A DNA stretch of 64,000 nt from assembly GCF_011075055.1 (NCBI RefSeq), contig NC_058137.1, positions 10,277,463 through 10,341,462 of the forward strand, read 5' to 3'. Shown piece by piece: positions 46,896 through 59,300 of the stretch (position 1 is the first letter of the stretch; the number at the start of each line of letters is the position of its first letter). The position numbers were made by a program, and so were the translations under genes. This DNA comes from Mangifera indica (Eukaryota; Streptophyta; Magnoliopsida; Sapindales; Anacardiaceae). The notes under the pieces were generated by a model. That model made no database searches and had not been told where the DNA came from. It saw nothing but the letters and a program-made list of their open reading frames with translations.

Positions 46896-49800
46896 TAGCA
46901 CATGCATGATTGAGCATATCTTTTCCCAAGGTAATTAAATTAGTAGGCTTTAACATTAACTCTAATTTCTCTTATCCTGGTCATATCAAACCATTTAACA
47001 ATATCTTCATGCCACTTGTATTGAGCATAACTTGCAAGGAATGAAGGTCACATATTAAGATTTGGCTCTAATTTTTCTAATTGCCTTTTTTTATTCATCT
47101 CAAAACCATAATCAAGAGAATAGTTCATTTCAAAGGTAGAAACCATGGTATTCCTCGAAACATGATTTCTTGTTTTATTAGACATCTCACAATAATAATT
47201 AATTCATCTCTTTTCATCATTCATTCTAAGAAATTCATTCACAACATGAATAATATCTAGGAAGCTTATTTGTAAGATATGATTTTGAACAATCCTTCGA
47301 AAATTAAAATAACCTACTAAGAGCAAAGAAGTAAACTCAATTCATAAAAAATACCCCAATCTATTTAATTGGTCATACTTAGAAATCTAACTCATGGACC
47401 ACTTTTTCTAAGATGGAATTGTAGGAAATCATGTCTTTGTTGGTCTTTAGAATAGTAGGATGGTGTTTAAAAAGGCATGTGGCAACAACTCAATGAGCTA
47501 CTTGAGACTCTATTTTGGTGTAATTGATGAATTTTCTTTCCTTGAGAAGCCATAAGGGTTGAAAAAGAAAAATGATAGGATGGAATGATGTCATTATGAT
47601 ATTTATAAATTACCGTTTTGCATTATTTTCAACAAGGATAGGGTTGTTGCTTTTGTGATAATTTTCAAAGAAGATTATCAAAAGAATAAGACTATGGAAT
47701 GGAATACAAGAGAAGGTGGGAAAGGTATATAATATGGACGATAGATTTGTGGTGTGGGTTTCTTGTGAATGAGTTTGGTATGATAAATTGTTTAAATAAT
47801 GTTTGGATAGTTAGTTGATTTCAATCAAGAATGTAGCAAGACTTGCTATGTTTGAGTTGCTTTGGGGAAGAAGAACTTGATCAAGAATTTTTAAAGAAGT
47901 TAGGTTGGGTTAATTTGGTTTGAATTGTAGTGGTTAGGATGATTGGGTTGGGTCAGATTAAAGAGATCGATGAGGCTAGAACTAATTAAATAGTTGTGGA
48001 GTAACGGCTTGTATGTGGTTAGGATAGTCCAAGTTATATATGGGCTAGAATGAAGAACCATTGTTGGGTTTTGTAATTAATTTTGTGTTGGGTGCGTTGG
48101 TTAGTGATTGATTGAATGCATTAGATGGCTTGGGCCTAAGTGGTGATCGATTGGGTTTGGGAGAAAAATGAAGCAAAATGATATGGGGTGGATAGGTGCA
48201 AAACATATTGACCTAAGAGACATCCCTTTCATCTTAAAATCTTCATCCATCTAAACTTCTCCTATAACTTTCAATAGCTCCAACCTTTGATGAGTTGCAT
48301 TTCGTTGATCTTTCACCTTATTCACTTTCTTTTCCATTTTCTTTAATGTCGACTTCGTCCCTGTTTCTTTTATACGTTGTCTTTCTTGAAAAAGTGTCCA
48401 TATCTTTTTAGCTGATGTCATGTCTAATAATGTCCATATCATCATTAAATTACCATTGGGTAGAAAAAATGACATGCTATTAGAATCCCAGACACTATGT
48501 TACATGCCCATAAAAGGACTTTTAGAACATATAACTTTTGAAAGAGAAATCACCTTTGAGTAGATATACTTTTTAGACCACTATTCATCCTTTATTTAAT
48601 AGCATGTCAATTGAGTAAGCCCAAACACCTTTGGGTGTATTGAGTTCTTCACAATCAGTGCATTTCCAAAATTAATTTAAGTATTAAAAACCAAAGAATG
48701 TATCATCATTGAAGGGAAAATTTTGTATGTCTCAATAATGTACCACTTTAGTGATTAATATCATGAAACTCATAAAATATTCCAATGATACCAAACACTA
48801 TTATTTTAATTAAGATTTCATGAGACACGATATTTTATGTCTCTAATAGTCTTCCTTAAAACTGTTGCATTTAACCTAGTAAACAATAATTTTGACCTAA
48901 TTTGGTAATTTAACCACATATGACAAAGTTGATATTTAAATTTATCGATACTTTATGCCACAATATTAACCAAGAATTCAATTCACTTTCAAATGGAGAC
49001 TTGCAAGGTGCCTAATATGTCTTTATATGTTATCACAAGCCATTTACATGCTACCATAAGTCCTTCATGCACGTTGTGGATTGTTGCTTGTCTTTCACTA
49101 GTTCTAAAGTGCATCCTTAAACCTTTAATGTGATCTCACTTATTGTCACATGTCTTTATTGTTCTTCATATGCAACCTTAGGCTTTTACACACTCTAACA
49201 TGCTTAAATAACCTTTATGCCCTCATATGCACCATATAATCCCTTTTCATGTGCACTTACGTAGCCCAAAAAAATTTTAAAACCTTATTACATGCTCTCA
49301 CACATTGATATGACCAAAAATCCTTAATACGTGTATACACACAACCATGAATGAATTACACACTATCTACATGCTACTTGCACCAACCATAAGCTTACAT
49401 GCATCTCCAAGGACAACTAAAGCATCGAAATAACTATTTCAAGCACTAAATGCGTCATCGAAAATGTCTCTACACACTTTCACAAGCTAGGGGGTGGCTT
49501 GCACATATGGCAAATCCTTTCAATGCACTAACCAAAAACTTTTTTTTTATCTCATGTGTTTTCACGCTCTTACATGTATATGCACATGCTTCTATCACCT
49601 TTCCATATGCCTGTAACCATGTGCATCTCTATCTGGGTTGGGTTTTTTCAATGGATCAGGTTGGTTTTTTATGGGTTAAATTGATCTGGTTTGACCAAGC
49701 ATATGTTTGACTTACGATTTATTTTAACCAATTTTCTTTGAAGGCCAACTTTTTAGGTATTCTTAACCTAATTATGACCCCTGATTTGATAAAACCCTAG

Positions 49801-50343
49801 ACTACTATTTCTTTATTGTCGACATTGATTTCACTCTATTTTAGCAACAATCTGTGATCTTGGATGACAAGGAAGCTTTAGACCATGTCATTGTTGGCTC
49901 CAATAGCGTCTCCAACTCCAAATATGATTAAAAAACGAAGCAAGAAGTCAAATGTACTGGCTCGATTGGTCTTTGTATCCTGATTTCGTTCACAGATGGG
50001 AGGTTTCATCTAATGAAGAGGTGGCATGAGATAAGGCTCACCCGCCACTGGCTTATTTGCCCATATTATGTCGCTGATCGCAACAGTATTTTACCATATT
50101 CAATTTAAACTAATTTTAAAATTGAATTAAACCCAAATTCAAAAGAACCCTAATTTTGAAATTTTAAACTTTAATAGGAATTCAACTAAACCTTACTATT
50201 GAAATTCAATCAAACACAATTTGAAAATTTCATTCCTTAATTCTAAAATTTAAAAACCCTAATTCAGAATGGGGAAAAAAAAACTTATTACAACTTCAAA
50301 AGTTCAGATTTTACAATCTAATGCATATGGCTCTAATATCACA
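46896..50343 (-). mobile_element. Unresolved repeat-like region, probably interior of an LTR element
   Basis: No protein family was assigned with confidence. A 74-codon minus-strand frame at 48251-48475 is Lys-rich and faintly gag-like. Its position below an LTR and primer site at 50.33-50.83 kb suggests retroelement interior, but reverse transcriptase and integrase were not seen. Confidence 0.3.
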
Positions 50344-50826
50344 TGGAAGGCTTAATACACATGAACAAATAAATAAAATCATGCAATCCTAAACTACATC
50401 ATCTACACATACATTATAAAATACAAAATTAAACTTTAGGGTTTTAGAAATACCTAGATCGTCATTCAAATTAAATCCATAAAACATTTGAAATTATCTA
50501 TCAAGATCACTTCTCGATATGACTTAGTCTTCTACTTCGTAAATCTCCCTAAAAATAGTTTTGAATGAGTAAACTATACTGCATTAGGTTTTGGAGCAGA
50601 TACCTAACAAATATATACTAGGTTAATTGATCCCCCTATTAAAATCTAATAAACCTTATGATCCACACTTATACTGTCCACCTATATTATAACTTTTAAG
50701 TGTATTAGGTTTATCTTTATTGATCATTTAAGCTCATTTGTAAACTGTCATTAGACTATTCAATTATCTAATTTTATTAAACCAAATTCATAATTAATAT
50801 TAGCACGCATCAAAAAATTTCTAACA
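50344..50826 (-). repeat. Probable 5' LTR with adjacent primer-binding site
   Basis: On the minus strand the segment starts 'tgttagaaattttttgatg' and ends 'aagccttcca'. Two bases later comes TGATATTAGAGCC, a variant of the initiator tRNA-Met primer site found in copia elements. No matching 3' LTR was found, so the element is truncated or rearranged. Confidence 0.45.
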
Positions 50827-51252
50827 AGTTATAGTTATCTGAAACTAGTGTTGCTTTTATAGTGCAACTGTGATGATTTGACAAAGGAGAAAACAACTCA
50901 ACTTTTGAAGTTGATGAATCCTTATAGAATTGGTTTGGAATACACTAAATTTGCAAATTTCAAGAATTTGAAGAGGTCATTTTGAGGGTTCCTATAAAGT
51001 TTTTGTTTGATTTTATTTATTCTTTTGTAATAATGTTGATTATAATTCTTTTCATAAAGGGAGAACAAAAATTAGGCTTTCGCAAGCTTAGGCAAACTCG
51101 CGAACAAAAATAATATTGCCGAGAACAAGTTCATTTTCTATGGATTTAGTTTCTTTGCCACTTTACACACTGTGGACTACTCAAGCCCCACTCACGCAAA
51201 CGCAATTGCCAACACCATCGCCACATCAAACACTCTAAATAATGAAAACTCT
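50827..51252. other. Spacer with one exon-like open stretch
   Basis: At about 50871-50980 on the plus strand, after 'ttttatag', an open stretch reads 'CDDLTKEKTTQLLKLMNPYR' then 'GLEYTKFANFKNLKR' before a GTCATT. The family is not recognised. The rest is non-coding up to the hAT target duplication AAAACTCT at 51245-51252. Confidence 0.25.
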
Positions 51253-52995
51253 TAAGGATGGCAATTTAAACCCGATTTTAGGGGCCCCGACCCTCTCCGA
51301 CTCTAATGCGGAAGAGATTCTCCGATAAAAATGGGGAAAGGGGTGAGGATATATAAAATCAATTGAAGTGAATGAAAAGTGTTAAATTTAATGTTATTAC
51401 AAAATTACCCTAAATCACATACATATTTACTAAAAATTATAACCTTAATATTTTTTATTACAAAATTGCCACCCATCTTTTAACCCTAAATCTAAATCTC
51501 CTTTTCCTTCCATTTTTCACTCCACAATCGCACACTCCCTCTCCCAGCCAAAGCTTCTTTGTCTTGTAGTTGGAGGAAGCTTCTTCCTTTCATCTTTTAA
51601 TTCTTCTTTGTTTATCCATATGTAAATTAAAGTATTTTTCTGCTTGTCAGGTTTGTCTTCATATTAAAATAGTAAAGCTCTCCGTAAAGTTCTTGTAGGT
51701 ATTCTTTTTGTTCATATACCTACACATACACAAACATGACACATGCACACACATATCAGTACACACCATTTAGGTGTCTTCACTAAAGCACTGCCCTTTC
51801 ATTATGTTGAGCCTGAGTTCATTCATTTTCTTTTTCCAAGAACATGTTATTGGAATTTGTACTGTGATGAATTCTCAAATTATAATTGGAATTTGTACCA
51901 AGAACATGCTCTCAATAACGACAATTAAGAAGTTGATTAACAAATTACTCACAGGCTTGGGTTGTAGAGGTGTGAAACTTAGTTTGCTGTTTCATTTTTC
52001 ATATTCATATTTTGTATACAGATTTGTGAATTTTGTTTAAACATAGAATAAACCAAAAAAGCTACACTTTGTAATCAAATATTATTCCCCCAATCCAATC
52101 CATTCACTTAATTGAGAAGAAACCAATTTGGGACAAGTTGAATCGATTCGATTCGATTCAATATGACTTAAATTTATTTAATTTAAATTCAAGTTAAAAG
52201 ATTTGATTTATTTTTTAAATTAAGCCGAAATCAAGTTAGAATGTGTTCGACATGTTTTAACTCAAGTTTAGTTTGAGTTTATGATTCAAATTTAGAATTT
52301 GATTTGTCTCAAATTTATAGTTCGAATCTATGATTTAAATTTATGATTTAGTTTGATTTATATTTATAATTTGAAATAGTATTTTTACCTATCATTTAAT
52401 TAAAATAGTATCATTCTATTAAATTACTAATCAAACAATAAACAAATTCAAACTATTGAATCGCAAATTTCTTTTTATTTAAATCAAACTTACACTGAAA
52501 GTTATTCAGACTCGTTCTATTCACACCATTTTTTATAGATGTCCTTGTTCACACTGAAAGCTTGGTAATTGGTGTGAGGTTTATTGGTTATTCACACCTA
52601 ATAGGTTTACAATAATTCAAATATTCAATTATTCACACTGAAAGCTTGGTTTATACAAACTATTGCATATTTTGTATACAGATTTACAAACATCTTGAGA
52701 GGTAAGTGATTAAAAACATAGAAAAATGTTAACCAACAAGAATAGAGTCAAGCTACAAGCAGATAAACAAGGGTCAAATTTTATTCTAGTTGTATCTTTG
52801 ATTTTGTGTATTCAGTACGGCTGAAATGTGACTTGTGTGTTAAAATTATTCTTATTTAAGTGCTTGTATTTGACCCAAATTTTTTGAACTTAGTTTTAGT
52901 ATAAGTAAAGTTTATTGATTGTGATTCACATTATGGGTTTTAATATTTATGTTCTATATTAACTTGTATTCTAAATTTTGGACTACTTGATAGGA

Positions 52996-55308
52996 ATGTT
53001 TGCTAAAAACTCTTTGGTTAATAAAAGAAAAAACATTGAAGATGTTAACATGCAAAATTCTCAATCCTTTAAAAAAATAACATCTTCTGAAAGTGCTCCT
53101 CATACTGCAACTCCGGTAGGAAGTAATCAGATGCAATTGCCCGTTGACGAAATTAATAAATCAAGTCAGGAGTTGGATAGTCTTTGTTCAAGCCCTCTGC
53201 AAAATGCACTTGACAACTCTCTTGTTACTGATCCTACTGGAAGGTGTAAATCAATTGTATGACAACATTTCAAGAAAGTAAAGGTTGATGGAAAAGACAA
53301 GGCGGAGTGTAACTATTGCTACAAACAATTGGTTAGTGGGGGAAAAAATGGCACTAGACATTTACATGATCATCATAAAATTTCTCTAAAGAGAAAATGT
53401 CATGATGTATCACAAAAGTTGCTTATGGGATCCCACAGAGAGAATAATAAGCTGACATTATCCACTTATCAATTTAATCAAGAGGCAAGTGGAAAAGACC
53501 TTGCAAATATGATTATACTACATGAATATCCTTTAAGCATAGTAGATCATTGTGGGTTTAGGAGATTTTGTAACACCATTCAACCTTTGTTCAAGATGGT
53601 CTCTAGAAACACCATTAAGAAGGACATAATGAACCTTTATGATGTTGAAAAGGGCAAGACAATGAAATTGTTAAACAAAAATTTAGGGAGAATTGCAATC
53701 ACTTGTGATTTGTGGATTGCAAACAACCAAAACAAAGAGTACATGACTATTACAACCCACTTTATCAGTAACAAATGGGAGTTACAAAATAGACTTATAA
53801 GGTAATTTTTTTTTTTTATATTTAATGTCTTTTAATATATTTTGTTAATACATACATACATACATACATATATGTATTTAGTAAATAATTTTTTATTTGA
53901 ATTGTAGGTTTGTTTATGTTCCTGCCCCACATACAAAATATGTGATTTCTGAAGTATTGGTTGATTGCTTTTATGAGTGGAATATTGATAGAAAGTTGTC
54001 CACATTAACTATGGACAATTGTTCCACTAATGATGCAATTATTGATGATATCTTGAATAAATTGCCACGTTCATCACTTATGCTTTATGGTTCATTGTTT
54101 CATATGCGTTGTTGTGCTCACATTCTCAATTTAATTGTTCAAGATGGTTTGTCTGTAATTAGTGATGGAATTGCAAAGATTCGAGAGAGTATTTCCTTTT
54201 GGAGAGTATCACCTAAAAAGGAGCAAAAATTTGATGAAGCAGTCAATTAGTTAGGCATTCAAAGTACAAAGAAGTTGTCTCTTGATTGCCAGACTCGTTG
54301 GAACTCAACTTATCTTATGCTTAATACTGCTTTGATTTACAAAGAAATTTTTTGTCGGTTAAAGCTTTATAAGCCATAATATAAATGTTTACCAATGGAG
54401 GAAGAACGGGACTTGGCACAAGATATTTGTGGAAAATTGGAAATATTTTACAATGTCACTTTACTATTCTCTGGTACTAAATTTTCGATTGCAAATGAAT
54501 ATTTTCCTAAAATTTGTCAAATCAAAATTCATTTGACAAAATGGCTTATGGGTGAGAATGTCATGATAAAGAAGATGGTTGCACAAATGATTGAAAAATT
54601 TAACAAGTATTGGAGTGTGATTCATGGTGTTATGGGGGTGGCCATTGTTTTAGACCCTAGATTCAAAATGAAATTGTTAGATTATTTCTTTCCTTTGATA
54701 TATGGAGATGATGGCAAAGATGAAATAATTAGAATTCAACAGTATTGTCATGATTTGCTTTATGAATATCAATCGGAGCATGGAAGTAGTACAAGTCAAA
54801 CTTTGTTTGTTTCATCTTCTTCTCAATCTAGTTTTTGTGGTGATGAAGAGTATCTAGCACATTTTGATATGTTTATTGAACAAGAATCAAGTAATATCTT
54901 GAGAAAGTCAGAACTAGAATGTTATTTAGAGGAGCAACTTCTACCTAGGAGTCCAGACTTTGATATATTGACTTGGTGGAAGTTAAATGGGCCTAAATAT
55001 CCAACCTTGCAAAGGATTGCTTGAGATATTCTTGCTATTCCAGTCTCTACTGTTGCTTTTGAGTCTGCTTTTTAGCACTGCTGGAAAGGTAATAAGTCCA
55101 CATCGTAATAGATTTCATTCAGGTACATTGGAGGCATTGATGTGTTTTCAAAATTGGTTATGGGCTGCCCTAAAAGGTAATAAAATGAATTTTTATCAAC
55201 ATTAATATAAAGTTAATAATTATTAGATTTTGTCTTTAATTTTTTTTATTTTCTTGAAAGGTGAAGAGTCTTGTTCGATAATCTACAATGATAATGATTC
55301 AGAAGATA
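52996..55308 (+). pseudogene. hAT transposase (zinc-finger BED, RICESLEEPER/DAYSLEEPER-like), broken
   Basis: Exons 52996-53801, 53908-55176 and 55261-55308 with GT-AG borders. In order: a BED finger around 53260-53390 (CNYC...HLHDHH, its leading Trp now TGA at 53260), 'EYPLSIVDHCGFRRFC', 'ITCDLWIANNQNKEYMTITT', 'YVPAPHTKYVISEVLVDC', 'LSTLTMDNCSTNDAIIDDIL', 'RCCAHILNLIVQDGL', 'DCQTRWNSTYLML'. At the C-terminus the hAT dimerisation domain reads 'LTWWKLNGPKYPTLQRIA', 'DILAIPVSTVAFESAF', 'RNRFHSGTLEALMCFQNWLW'. Damage: TGA 53260, TAG 54248, TAA 54377, TGA 55022 and one extra T near 55067-55072. In active members the protein binds the transposon ends in the nucleus and cuts out the element. Confidence 0.9.
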
Positions 55309-55711
55309 GTAAGTATTTTTCATTAATCTCTAAAATATTGGTTTTTAAAATATTGCGAGAATTTATAACCTATTTTTTTATGTGTTGTAGTTGATAATTG
55401 ATGACATGGATTTGAGTTTCACTGTCCAACCTTGATGTTTGGCATGTAAGTGGATTTCGATTTTCTAGTATATTTTAATTAGTTTAATATTTTTAATTAC
55501 AAATTCGTTAGTATTTCTTATATAAGCTGCCTTTAAAATAATTTTGCTTTTAAAATTGATTATTGCAGGTTAGTTTTTAAAATATTGCTTTGTATCAACA
55601 TGAAGAATTAATGATGATATCAACAAGAAGAACTACTAATGAAGAGATTGATTATTGCATATTGTTAGATTTTTCAGATGTGACATATATTTTTCTTGAA
55701 AAAGTTTGCAG

Positions 55712-55848
55712 AAAAGTAGCAGATAGGCCAAGGGATCCAGCTAAGTGGAGTGAGATTGCTGATGTTGTAGCAACATTGTCTATTCCAGTTATTGCTAATG
55801 GCGATGTCTTTGAGTATGATGATTTTCAACGCATTAAAAGTGCTACCG
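55712..55848 (+). pseudogene. Captured exon of a tRNA-dihydrouridine synthase (DUS2-like) gene inside the hAT element
   Basis: A 137-base open stretch reads 'KVADRPRDPAKWSEIADVVA', then 'TLSIPVIANGDVFEYDDFQR' and 'IKSATG'. It has an acceptor ('gtttgcag') before it and a donor (GTAGAT) after it. The IPVIANGD and RPRDPA.W.EIA words are conserved in eukaryotic tRNA-dihydrouridine(20) synthases, flavin enzymes that reduce a uridine in the tRNA D loop. The preceding and following exons of such a gene were not found. It lies between the transposase 3' end (55308) and the right inverted repeat (56328). No stop interrupts the exon, but alone it cannot encode an enzyme. Confidence 0.8.
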
Positions 55849-56328
55849 GTAGATATTGTCTAATTGTTTTCTTATTTCTTCAAACTTCATAGTGTGATGG
55901 AATTGGCAATATCAATGTATGAAGCAATGATTTGGACATTTAATTATACATATTTTATTTTATATTACAGGAAAATGTGTTTGAAAGATTTAAATATTTT
56001 CTATAAAAGGTAGAACATTATACATAAGTTGTGAAATCTCTTCGATATATTTTTGTTTAATTAATTTCATTCTAATAAAAAAGGTGCTCTTTTGTAGTTT
56101 CGTAAAATTTATTTATTGATTATTAGAATTATTAATAATGCACCATTGAAGAGTGTATATTCAAAAAATATTGAGAAATTAAAATTTATTGACTTGGGTA
56201 TAGGGAGAGGATTTTTCCCCTTGGGGGGATTTTCCTTCGCGGGGAGGAGATGGAGATTCTTTGTTATCCTCATAATGGGGAAGAGCCGGGGACGGGGATT
56301 CCCCGTCCCCGGCCTGTTGCCATCCCTA

Positions 56329-59300
56329 AAAACTCTACATCACTATCAAATTCCACAAATCCCGTCACTCCAAGTTGCTATGAGAACCAAAAACGCAAAG
56401 ACTAGAAACTTTGCTAGTATCTCCGTAACCATAGGGCCCCTCTTTGTCTCAAGTATGGTGGCACCCATGCCCTTGAATTGCTTCTTTACTTGGGCCAATT
56501 TGTACAGACCAAAGTCCACAATCAGACTTGTCCCTTCCTTGGACTCCTGAACCTAATTGTCCACTATTCATGTCCCTTCTATCGAGCATGGGGAAGCTTT
56601 GATGCACTAAGTGGTGCTGAGTTTTGGTGGTTGAATTTATTTTGGTAGTGAGTTTTGTGTTTATAGACCTGAGTTTTGTATTTGAAAATGATTGTTTTCA
56701 AGTTTGTTGGGAGTGTTGCTGATACAAATTGTTTGGATTGAAAGAAAATAAGTTGAAATTTGTAGATTAGAACTCTCGACAGCTTAGTTCACTTTCCAGA
56801 CGTGAATTTAGACGCCTGTGAATACTTGCCATATGCCAAAAAATGTATCCACAAATGAGTTATAATATTGTTGGCCGTTGAAAGCAAGATGATATTTTAC
56901 CCTAGCCATCATCGACTTTCCTTTCACGGTGTGAGCAAATGAGCAAGAAAAGTATCATTTATGTAATTAACTGGTGAAACAGTTTTCTACGACCAAAAGT
57001 AGGCAGTGAAAATGTATTTCACTCAATAACTTATTAAGCAAAATCCTTTTCCTAAAATACCCTTTAAATTTGATTTGATTTGATTTTTTTTATGTTTTGA
57101 AATTCTAGCATACAAAATATTGAAAAGAGATAGATAAAAATTTGATTAGCCATATTATTTCAAAACTTGTAGACTAAAAATTTTAATTTGGTTTGTGTTA
57201 AAGTTGTTCTTATTCTTGTACCCAATTTTATTTGAAACTTGTTGTATGATATTTTGACATGTTAGGAAATCTAAAGCCAATCACGTTTCTATTATATTAG
57301 TATTAATTTGTAACTTTTATCATATTTATATCAATAAAATGACATTTCTAATTTGTAACTTGTTGACGATAGATTTGGGAATATTGCGTATGAAGATTCA
57401 AAAGTGAAAAATGTGATGAGTGAAAGGGGAAGATTTTGGACAATTTTGGAATATGGGCAGGAAAGGATAACCCACTGTTTATATTAGTTTAGGATTCGTT
57501 AAACTATTATTAGTGCATTTGACTTGAACAGAAGCTTCCATACATACAGGCACATAATGAATATTTGACACCATGAATATATGACTCTAAGCTTATGCAA
57601 AAAATTTGACCAGATCTCACGAGGGAACATGTTGCCAAGTTCAAGACAAAATAAAATTATAAATATACGTAAAAGATTTAACAAATGTTTAGAGACCAGT
57701 GGTTAGCTCATGGAGGTTTATACGAATAGATATATACAAATAATTATTATTTAGGTGGCAAAAATATTAGAAAATAAGATGACAATTAATTTGTTGCTCA
57801 GCCAATGAGATATGACAATTAGAAACATTTATAAGGAACAATAAAAAACAAGTTGGTGTTCTTATATTATCATTTAGATGACACTTTTGAATAAATGAAA
57901 AAAAAATACATAAAATGTATTTTTTATGCAAACAGTTTTTATAGGTCAATGGATACTTTCTAAAAATATCTTAGAAAAACAGATAATTTACCGACAGAAA
58001 GTGTCAATTAATTAATTAAAAGGATATTAATTGATAGAAATAAAATTTTTATAATTTTTTATAATTAAAAGGATAATATCCTGTACTTGCAGGAAAAAAA
58101 AATCTATGTTTATCTTATGACGAAACCTTTTTAGATACTTTTGTTCACCAATTTTCTGACAGTTTATGCTCTTTCCATCAACAATAATTTGTATAAATTA
58201 TTAATTATTGTCTTTAAGTAGTCAATATTATTTGCTTGGATGCTTTTGTTCACCAATTTTCTGACAGTTTATGCTCTTTCTATCAACAAAATATATTTGT
58301 AAATTTCATCATGTTTCTTCAAGAAAGATCAGACAAAAACAATTAATTATTAATCAAGCCTCAAGATTGACCGAGAAGTCTCCATTTATGTTACTCCCTA
58401 ACCTCAGTTTGATCCTTCTGCAATTTCAAATGGGATTCTGTGGATACTAGGATTAAAAAAAAAAAGAAGAAGAAAAACCCCATAAAAAATTTTGCGTCCT
58501 TAATATTATTGAGGAGACAGCTAGTTAGAGGCAGTCCAATTTATTTTTTATTAAAGTAAAGTGGAATACGCAAAAGGTAATTGCAAAATCAGCCATTTGT
58601 CAAAGTTTTGTTTTGCGAGGGTTTTTATTATTTGATTTTAGGGTTTATATGTAGACTCTACTAAACTTAGAGGTTAGAAGAATTGAAAATTTTTGAGTTT
58701 AGCCAGCAAAATAGAGACATATTCAATTTAAAAAGCCTATAAGGATTTTAAAAATTCATCTTAAAATATTATACATTATTCTCGATTTGTCAAACTTAAA
58801 TAATCTTAAAATATCTATACTTACATATCAAAGGAGAAAAAATTTGATGCCACAAATTTAAAGATAACTTGAATAATAAAACTTTTAAAGAGATGTGATT
58901 AATACAATCTCGAAAACGTAAATAAAATCCAAAACAAACATTTGTTATTTTATTTGTTTTCATATTTTCTCCTCCTAAAAATATTAATATATGAATATAT
59001 CAAATATGTTATAAAAAATTAATTCTTTGACGTAAATTCAGGATTTTAATGGTCTAGAAATGGAACTTAAATTCTGTAAAATTTTTGGAGTGATGAAAAA
59101 GAATCTAGGACAGACGGTGACGGTGAAGAGAACAGAAAAATTAAAGAGAAGAGCAAAGCGAAGCATATGTCCTTAGCTTTTGCAGTCTTTTTTAAAGTAT
59201 GCATCTCCATTGTTGAATAATTATCTTATTTTGAACTCTCAGGGGAAAAAATAAAAATACTGACGTAATAAAAATTTTGTCTAAGGGGCACCTCTATTCA

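Larger units (their letters stand above)
51253..56328 (+). mobile_element. hAT (Ac/RICESLEEPER-type) transposon, 5076 bp, with perfect 8-bp target duplication
   Basis: The left end is TAAGGATGGCAATTT and the right end, reverse-complemented, is TAGGGATGGCAACAG; this family typically starts (C/T)AGGGATG. AAAACTCT occurs immediately outside both ends (51245-51252 and 56329-56336), as expected for hAT. Just inside both ends are GC-rich words ('ggggccccgaccctctccga' on the left; 'cggggattccccgtccccgg', self-complementary, on the right) that differ sharply from the AT-rich surroundings. Inside are a broken transposase gene and a captured exon of a host gene. It cannot now supply its own transposase. 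Confidence 0.95.

Noticed and set aside
51743..52040. Two short overlapping frames inside the hAT left arm
   Set aside because: No domain; upstream of the transposase start, in non-coding element sequence.
56116..56550. 144-codon plus-strand frame
   Set aside because: It runs across the right end of the hAT element and its target duplication; not a gene.
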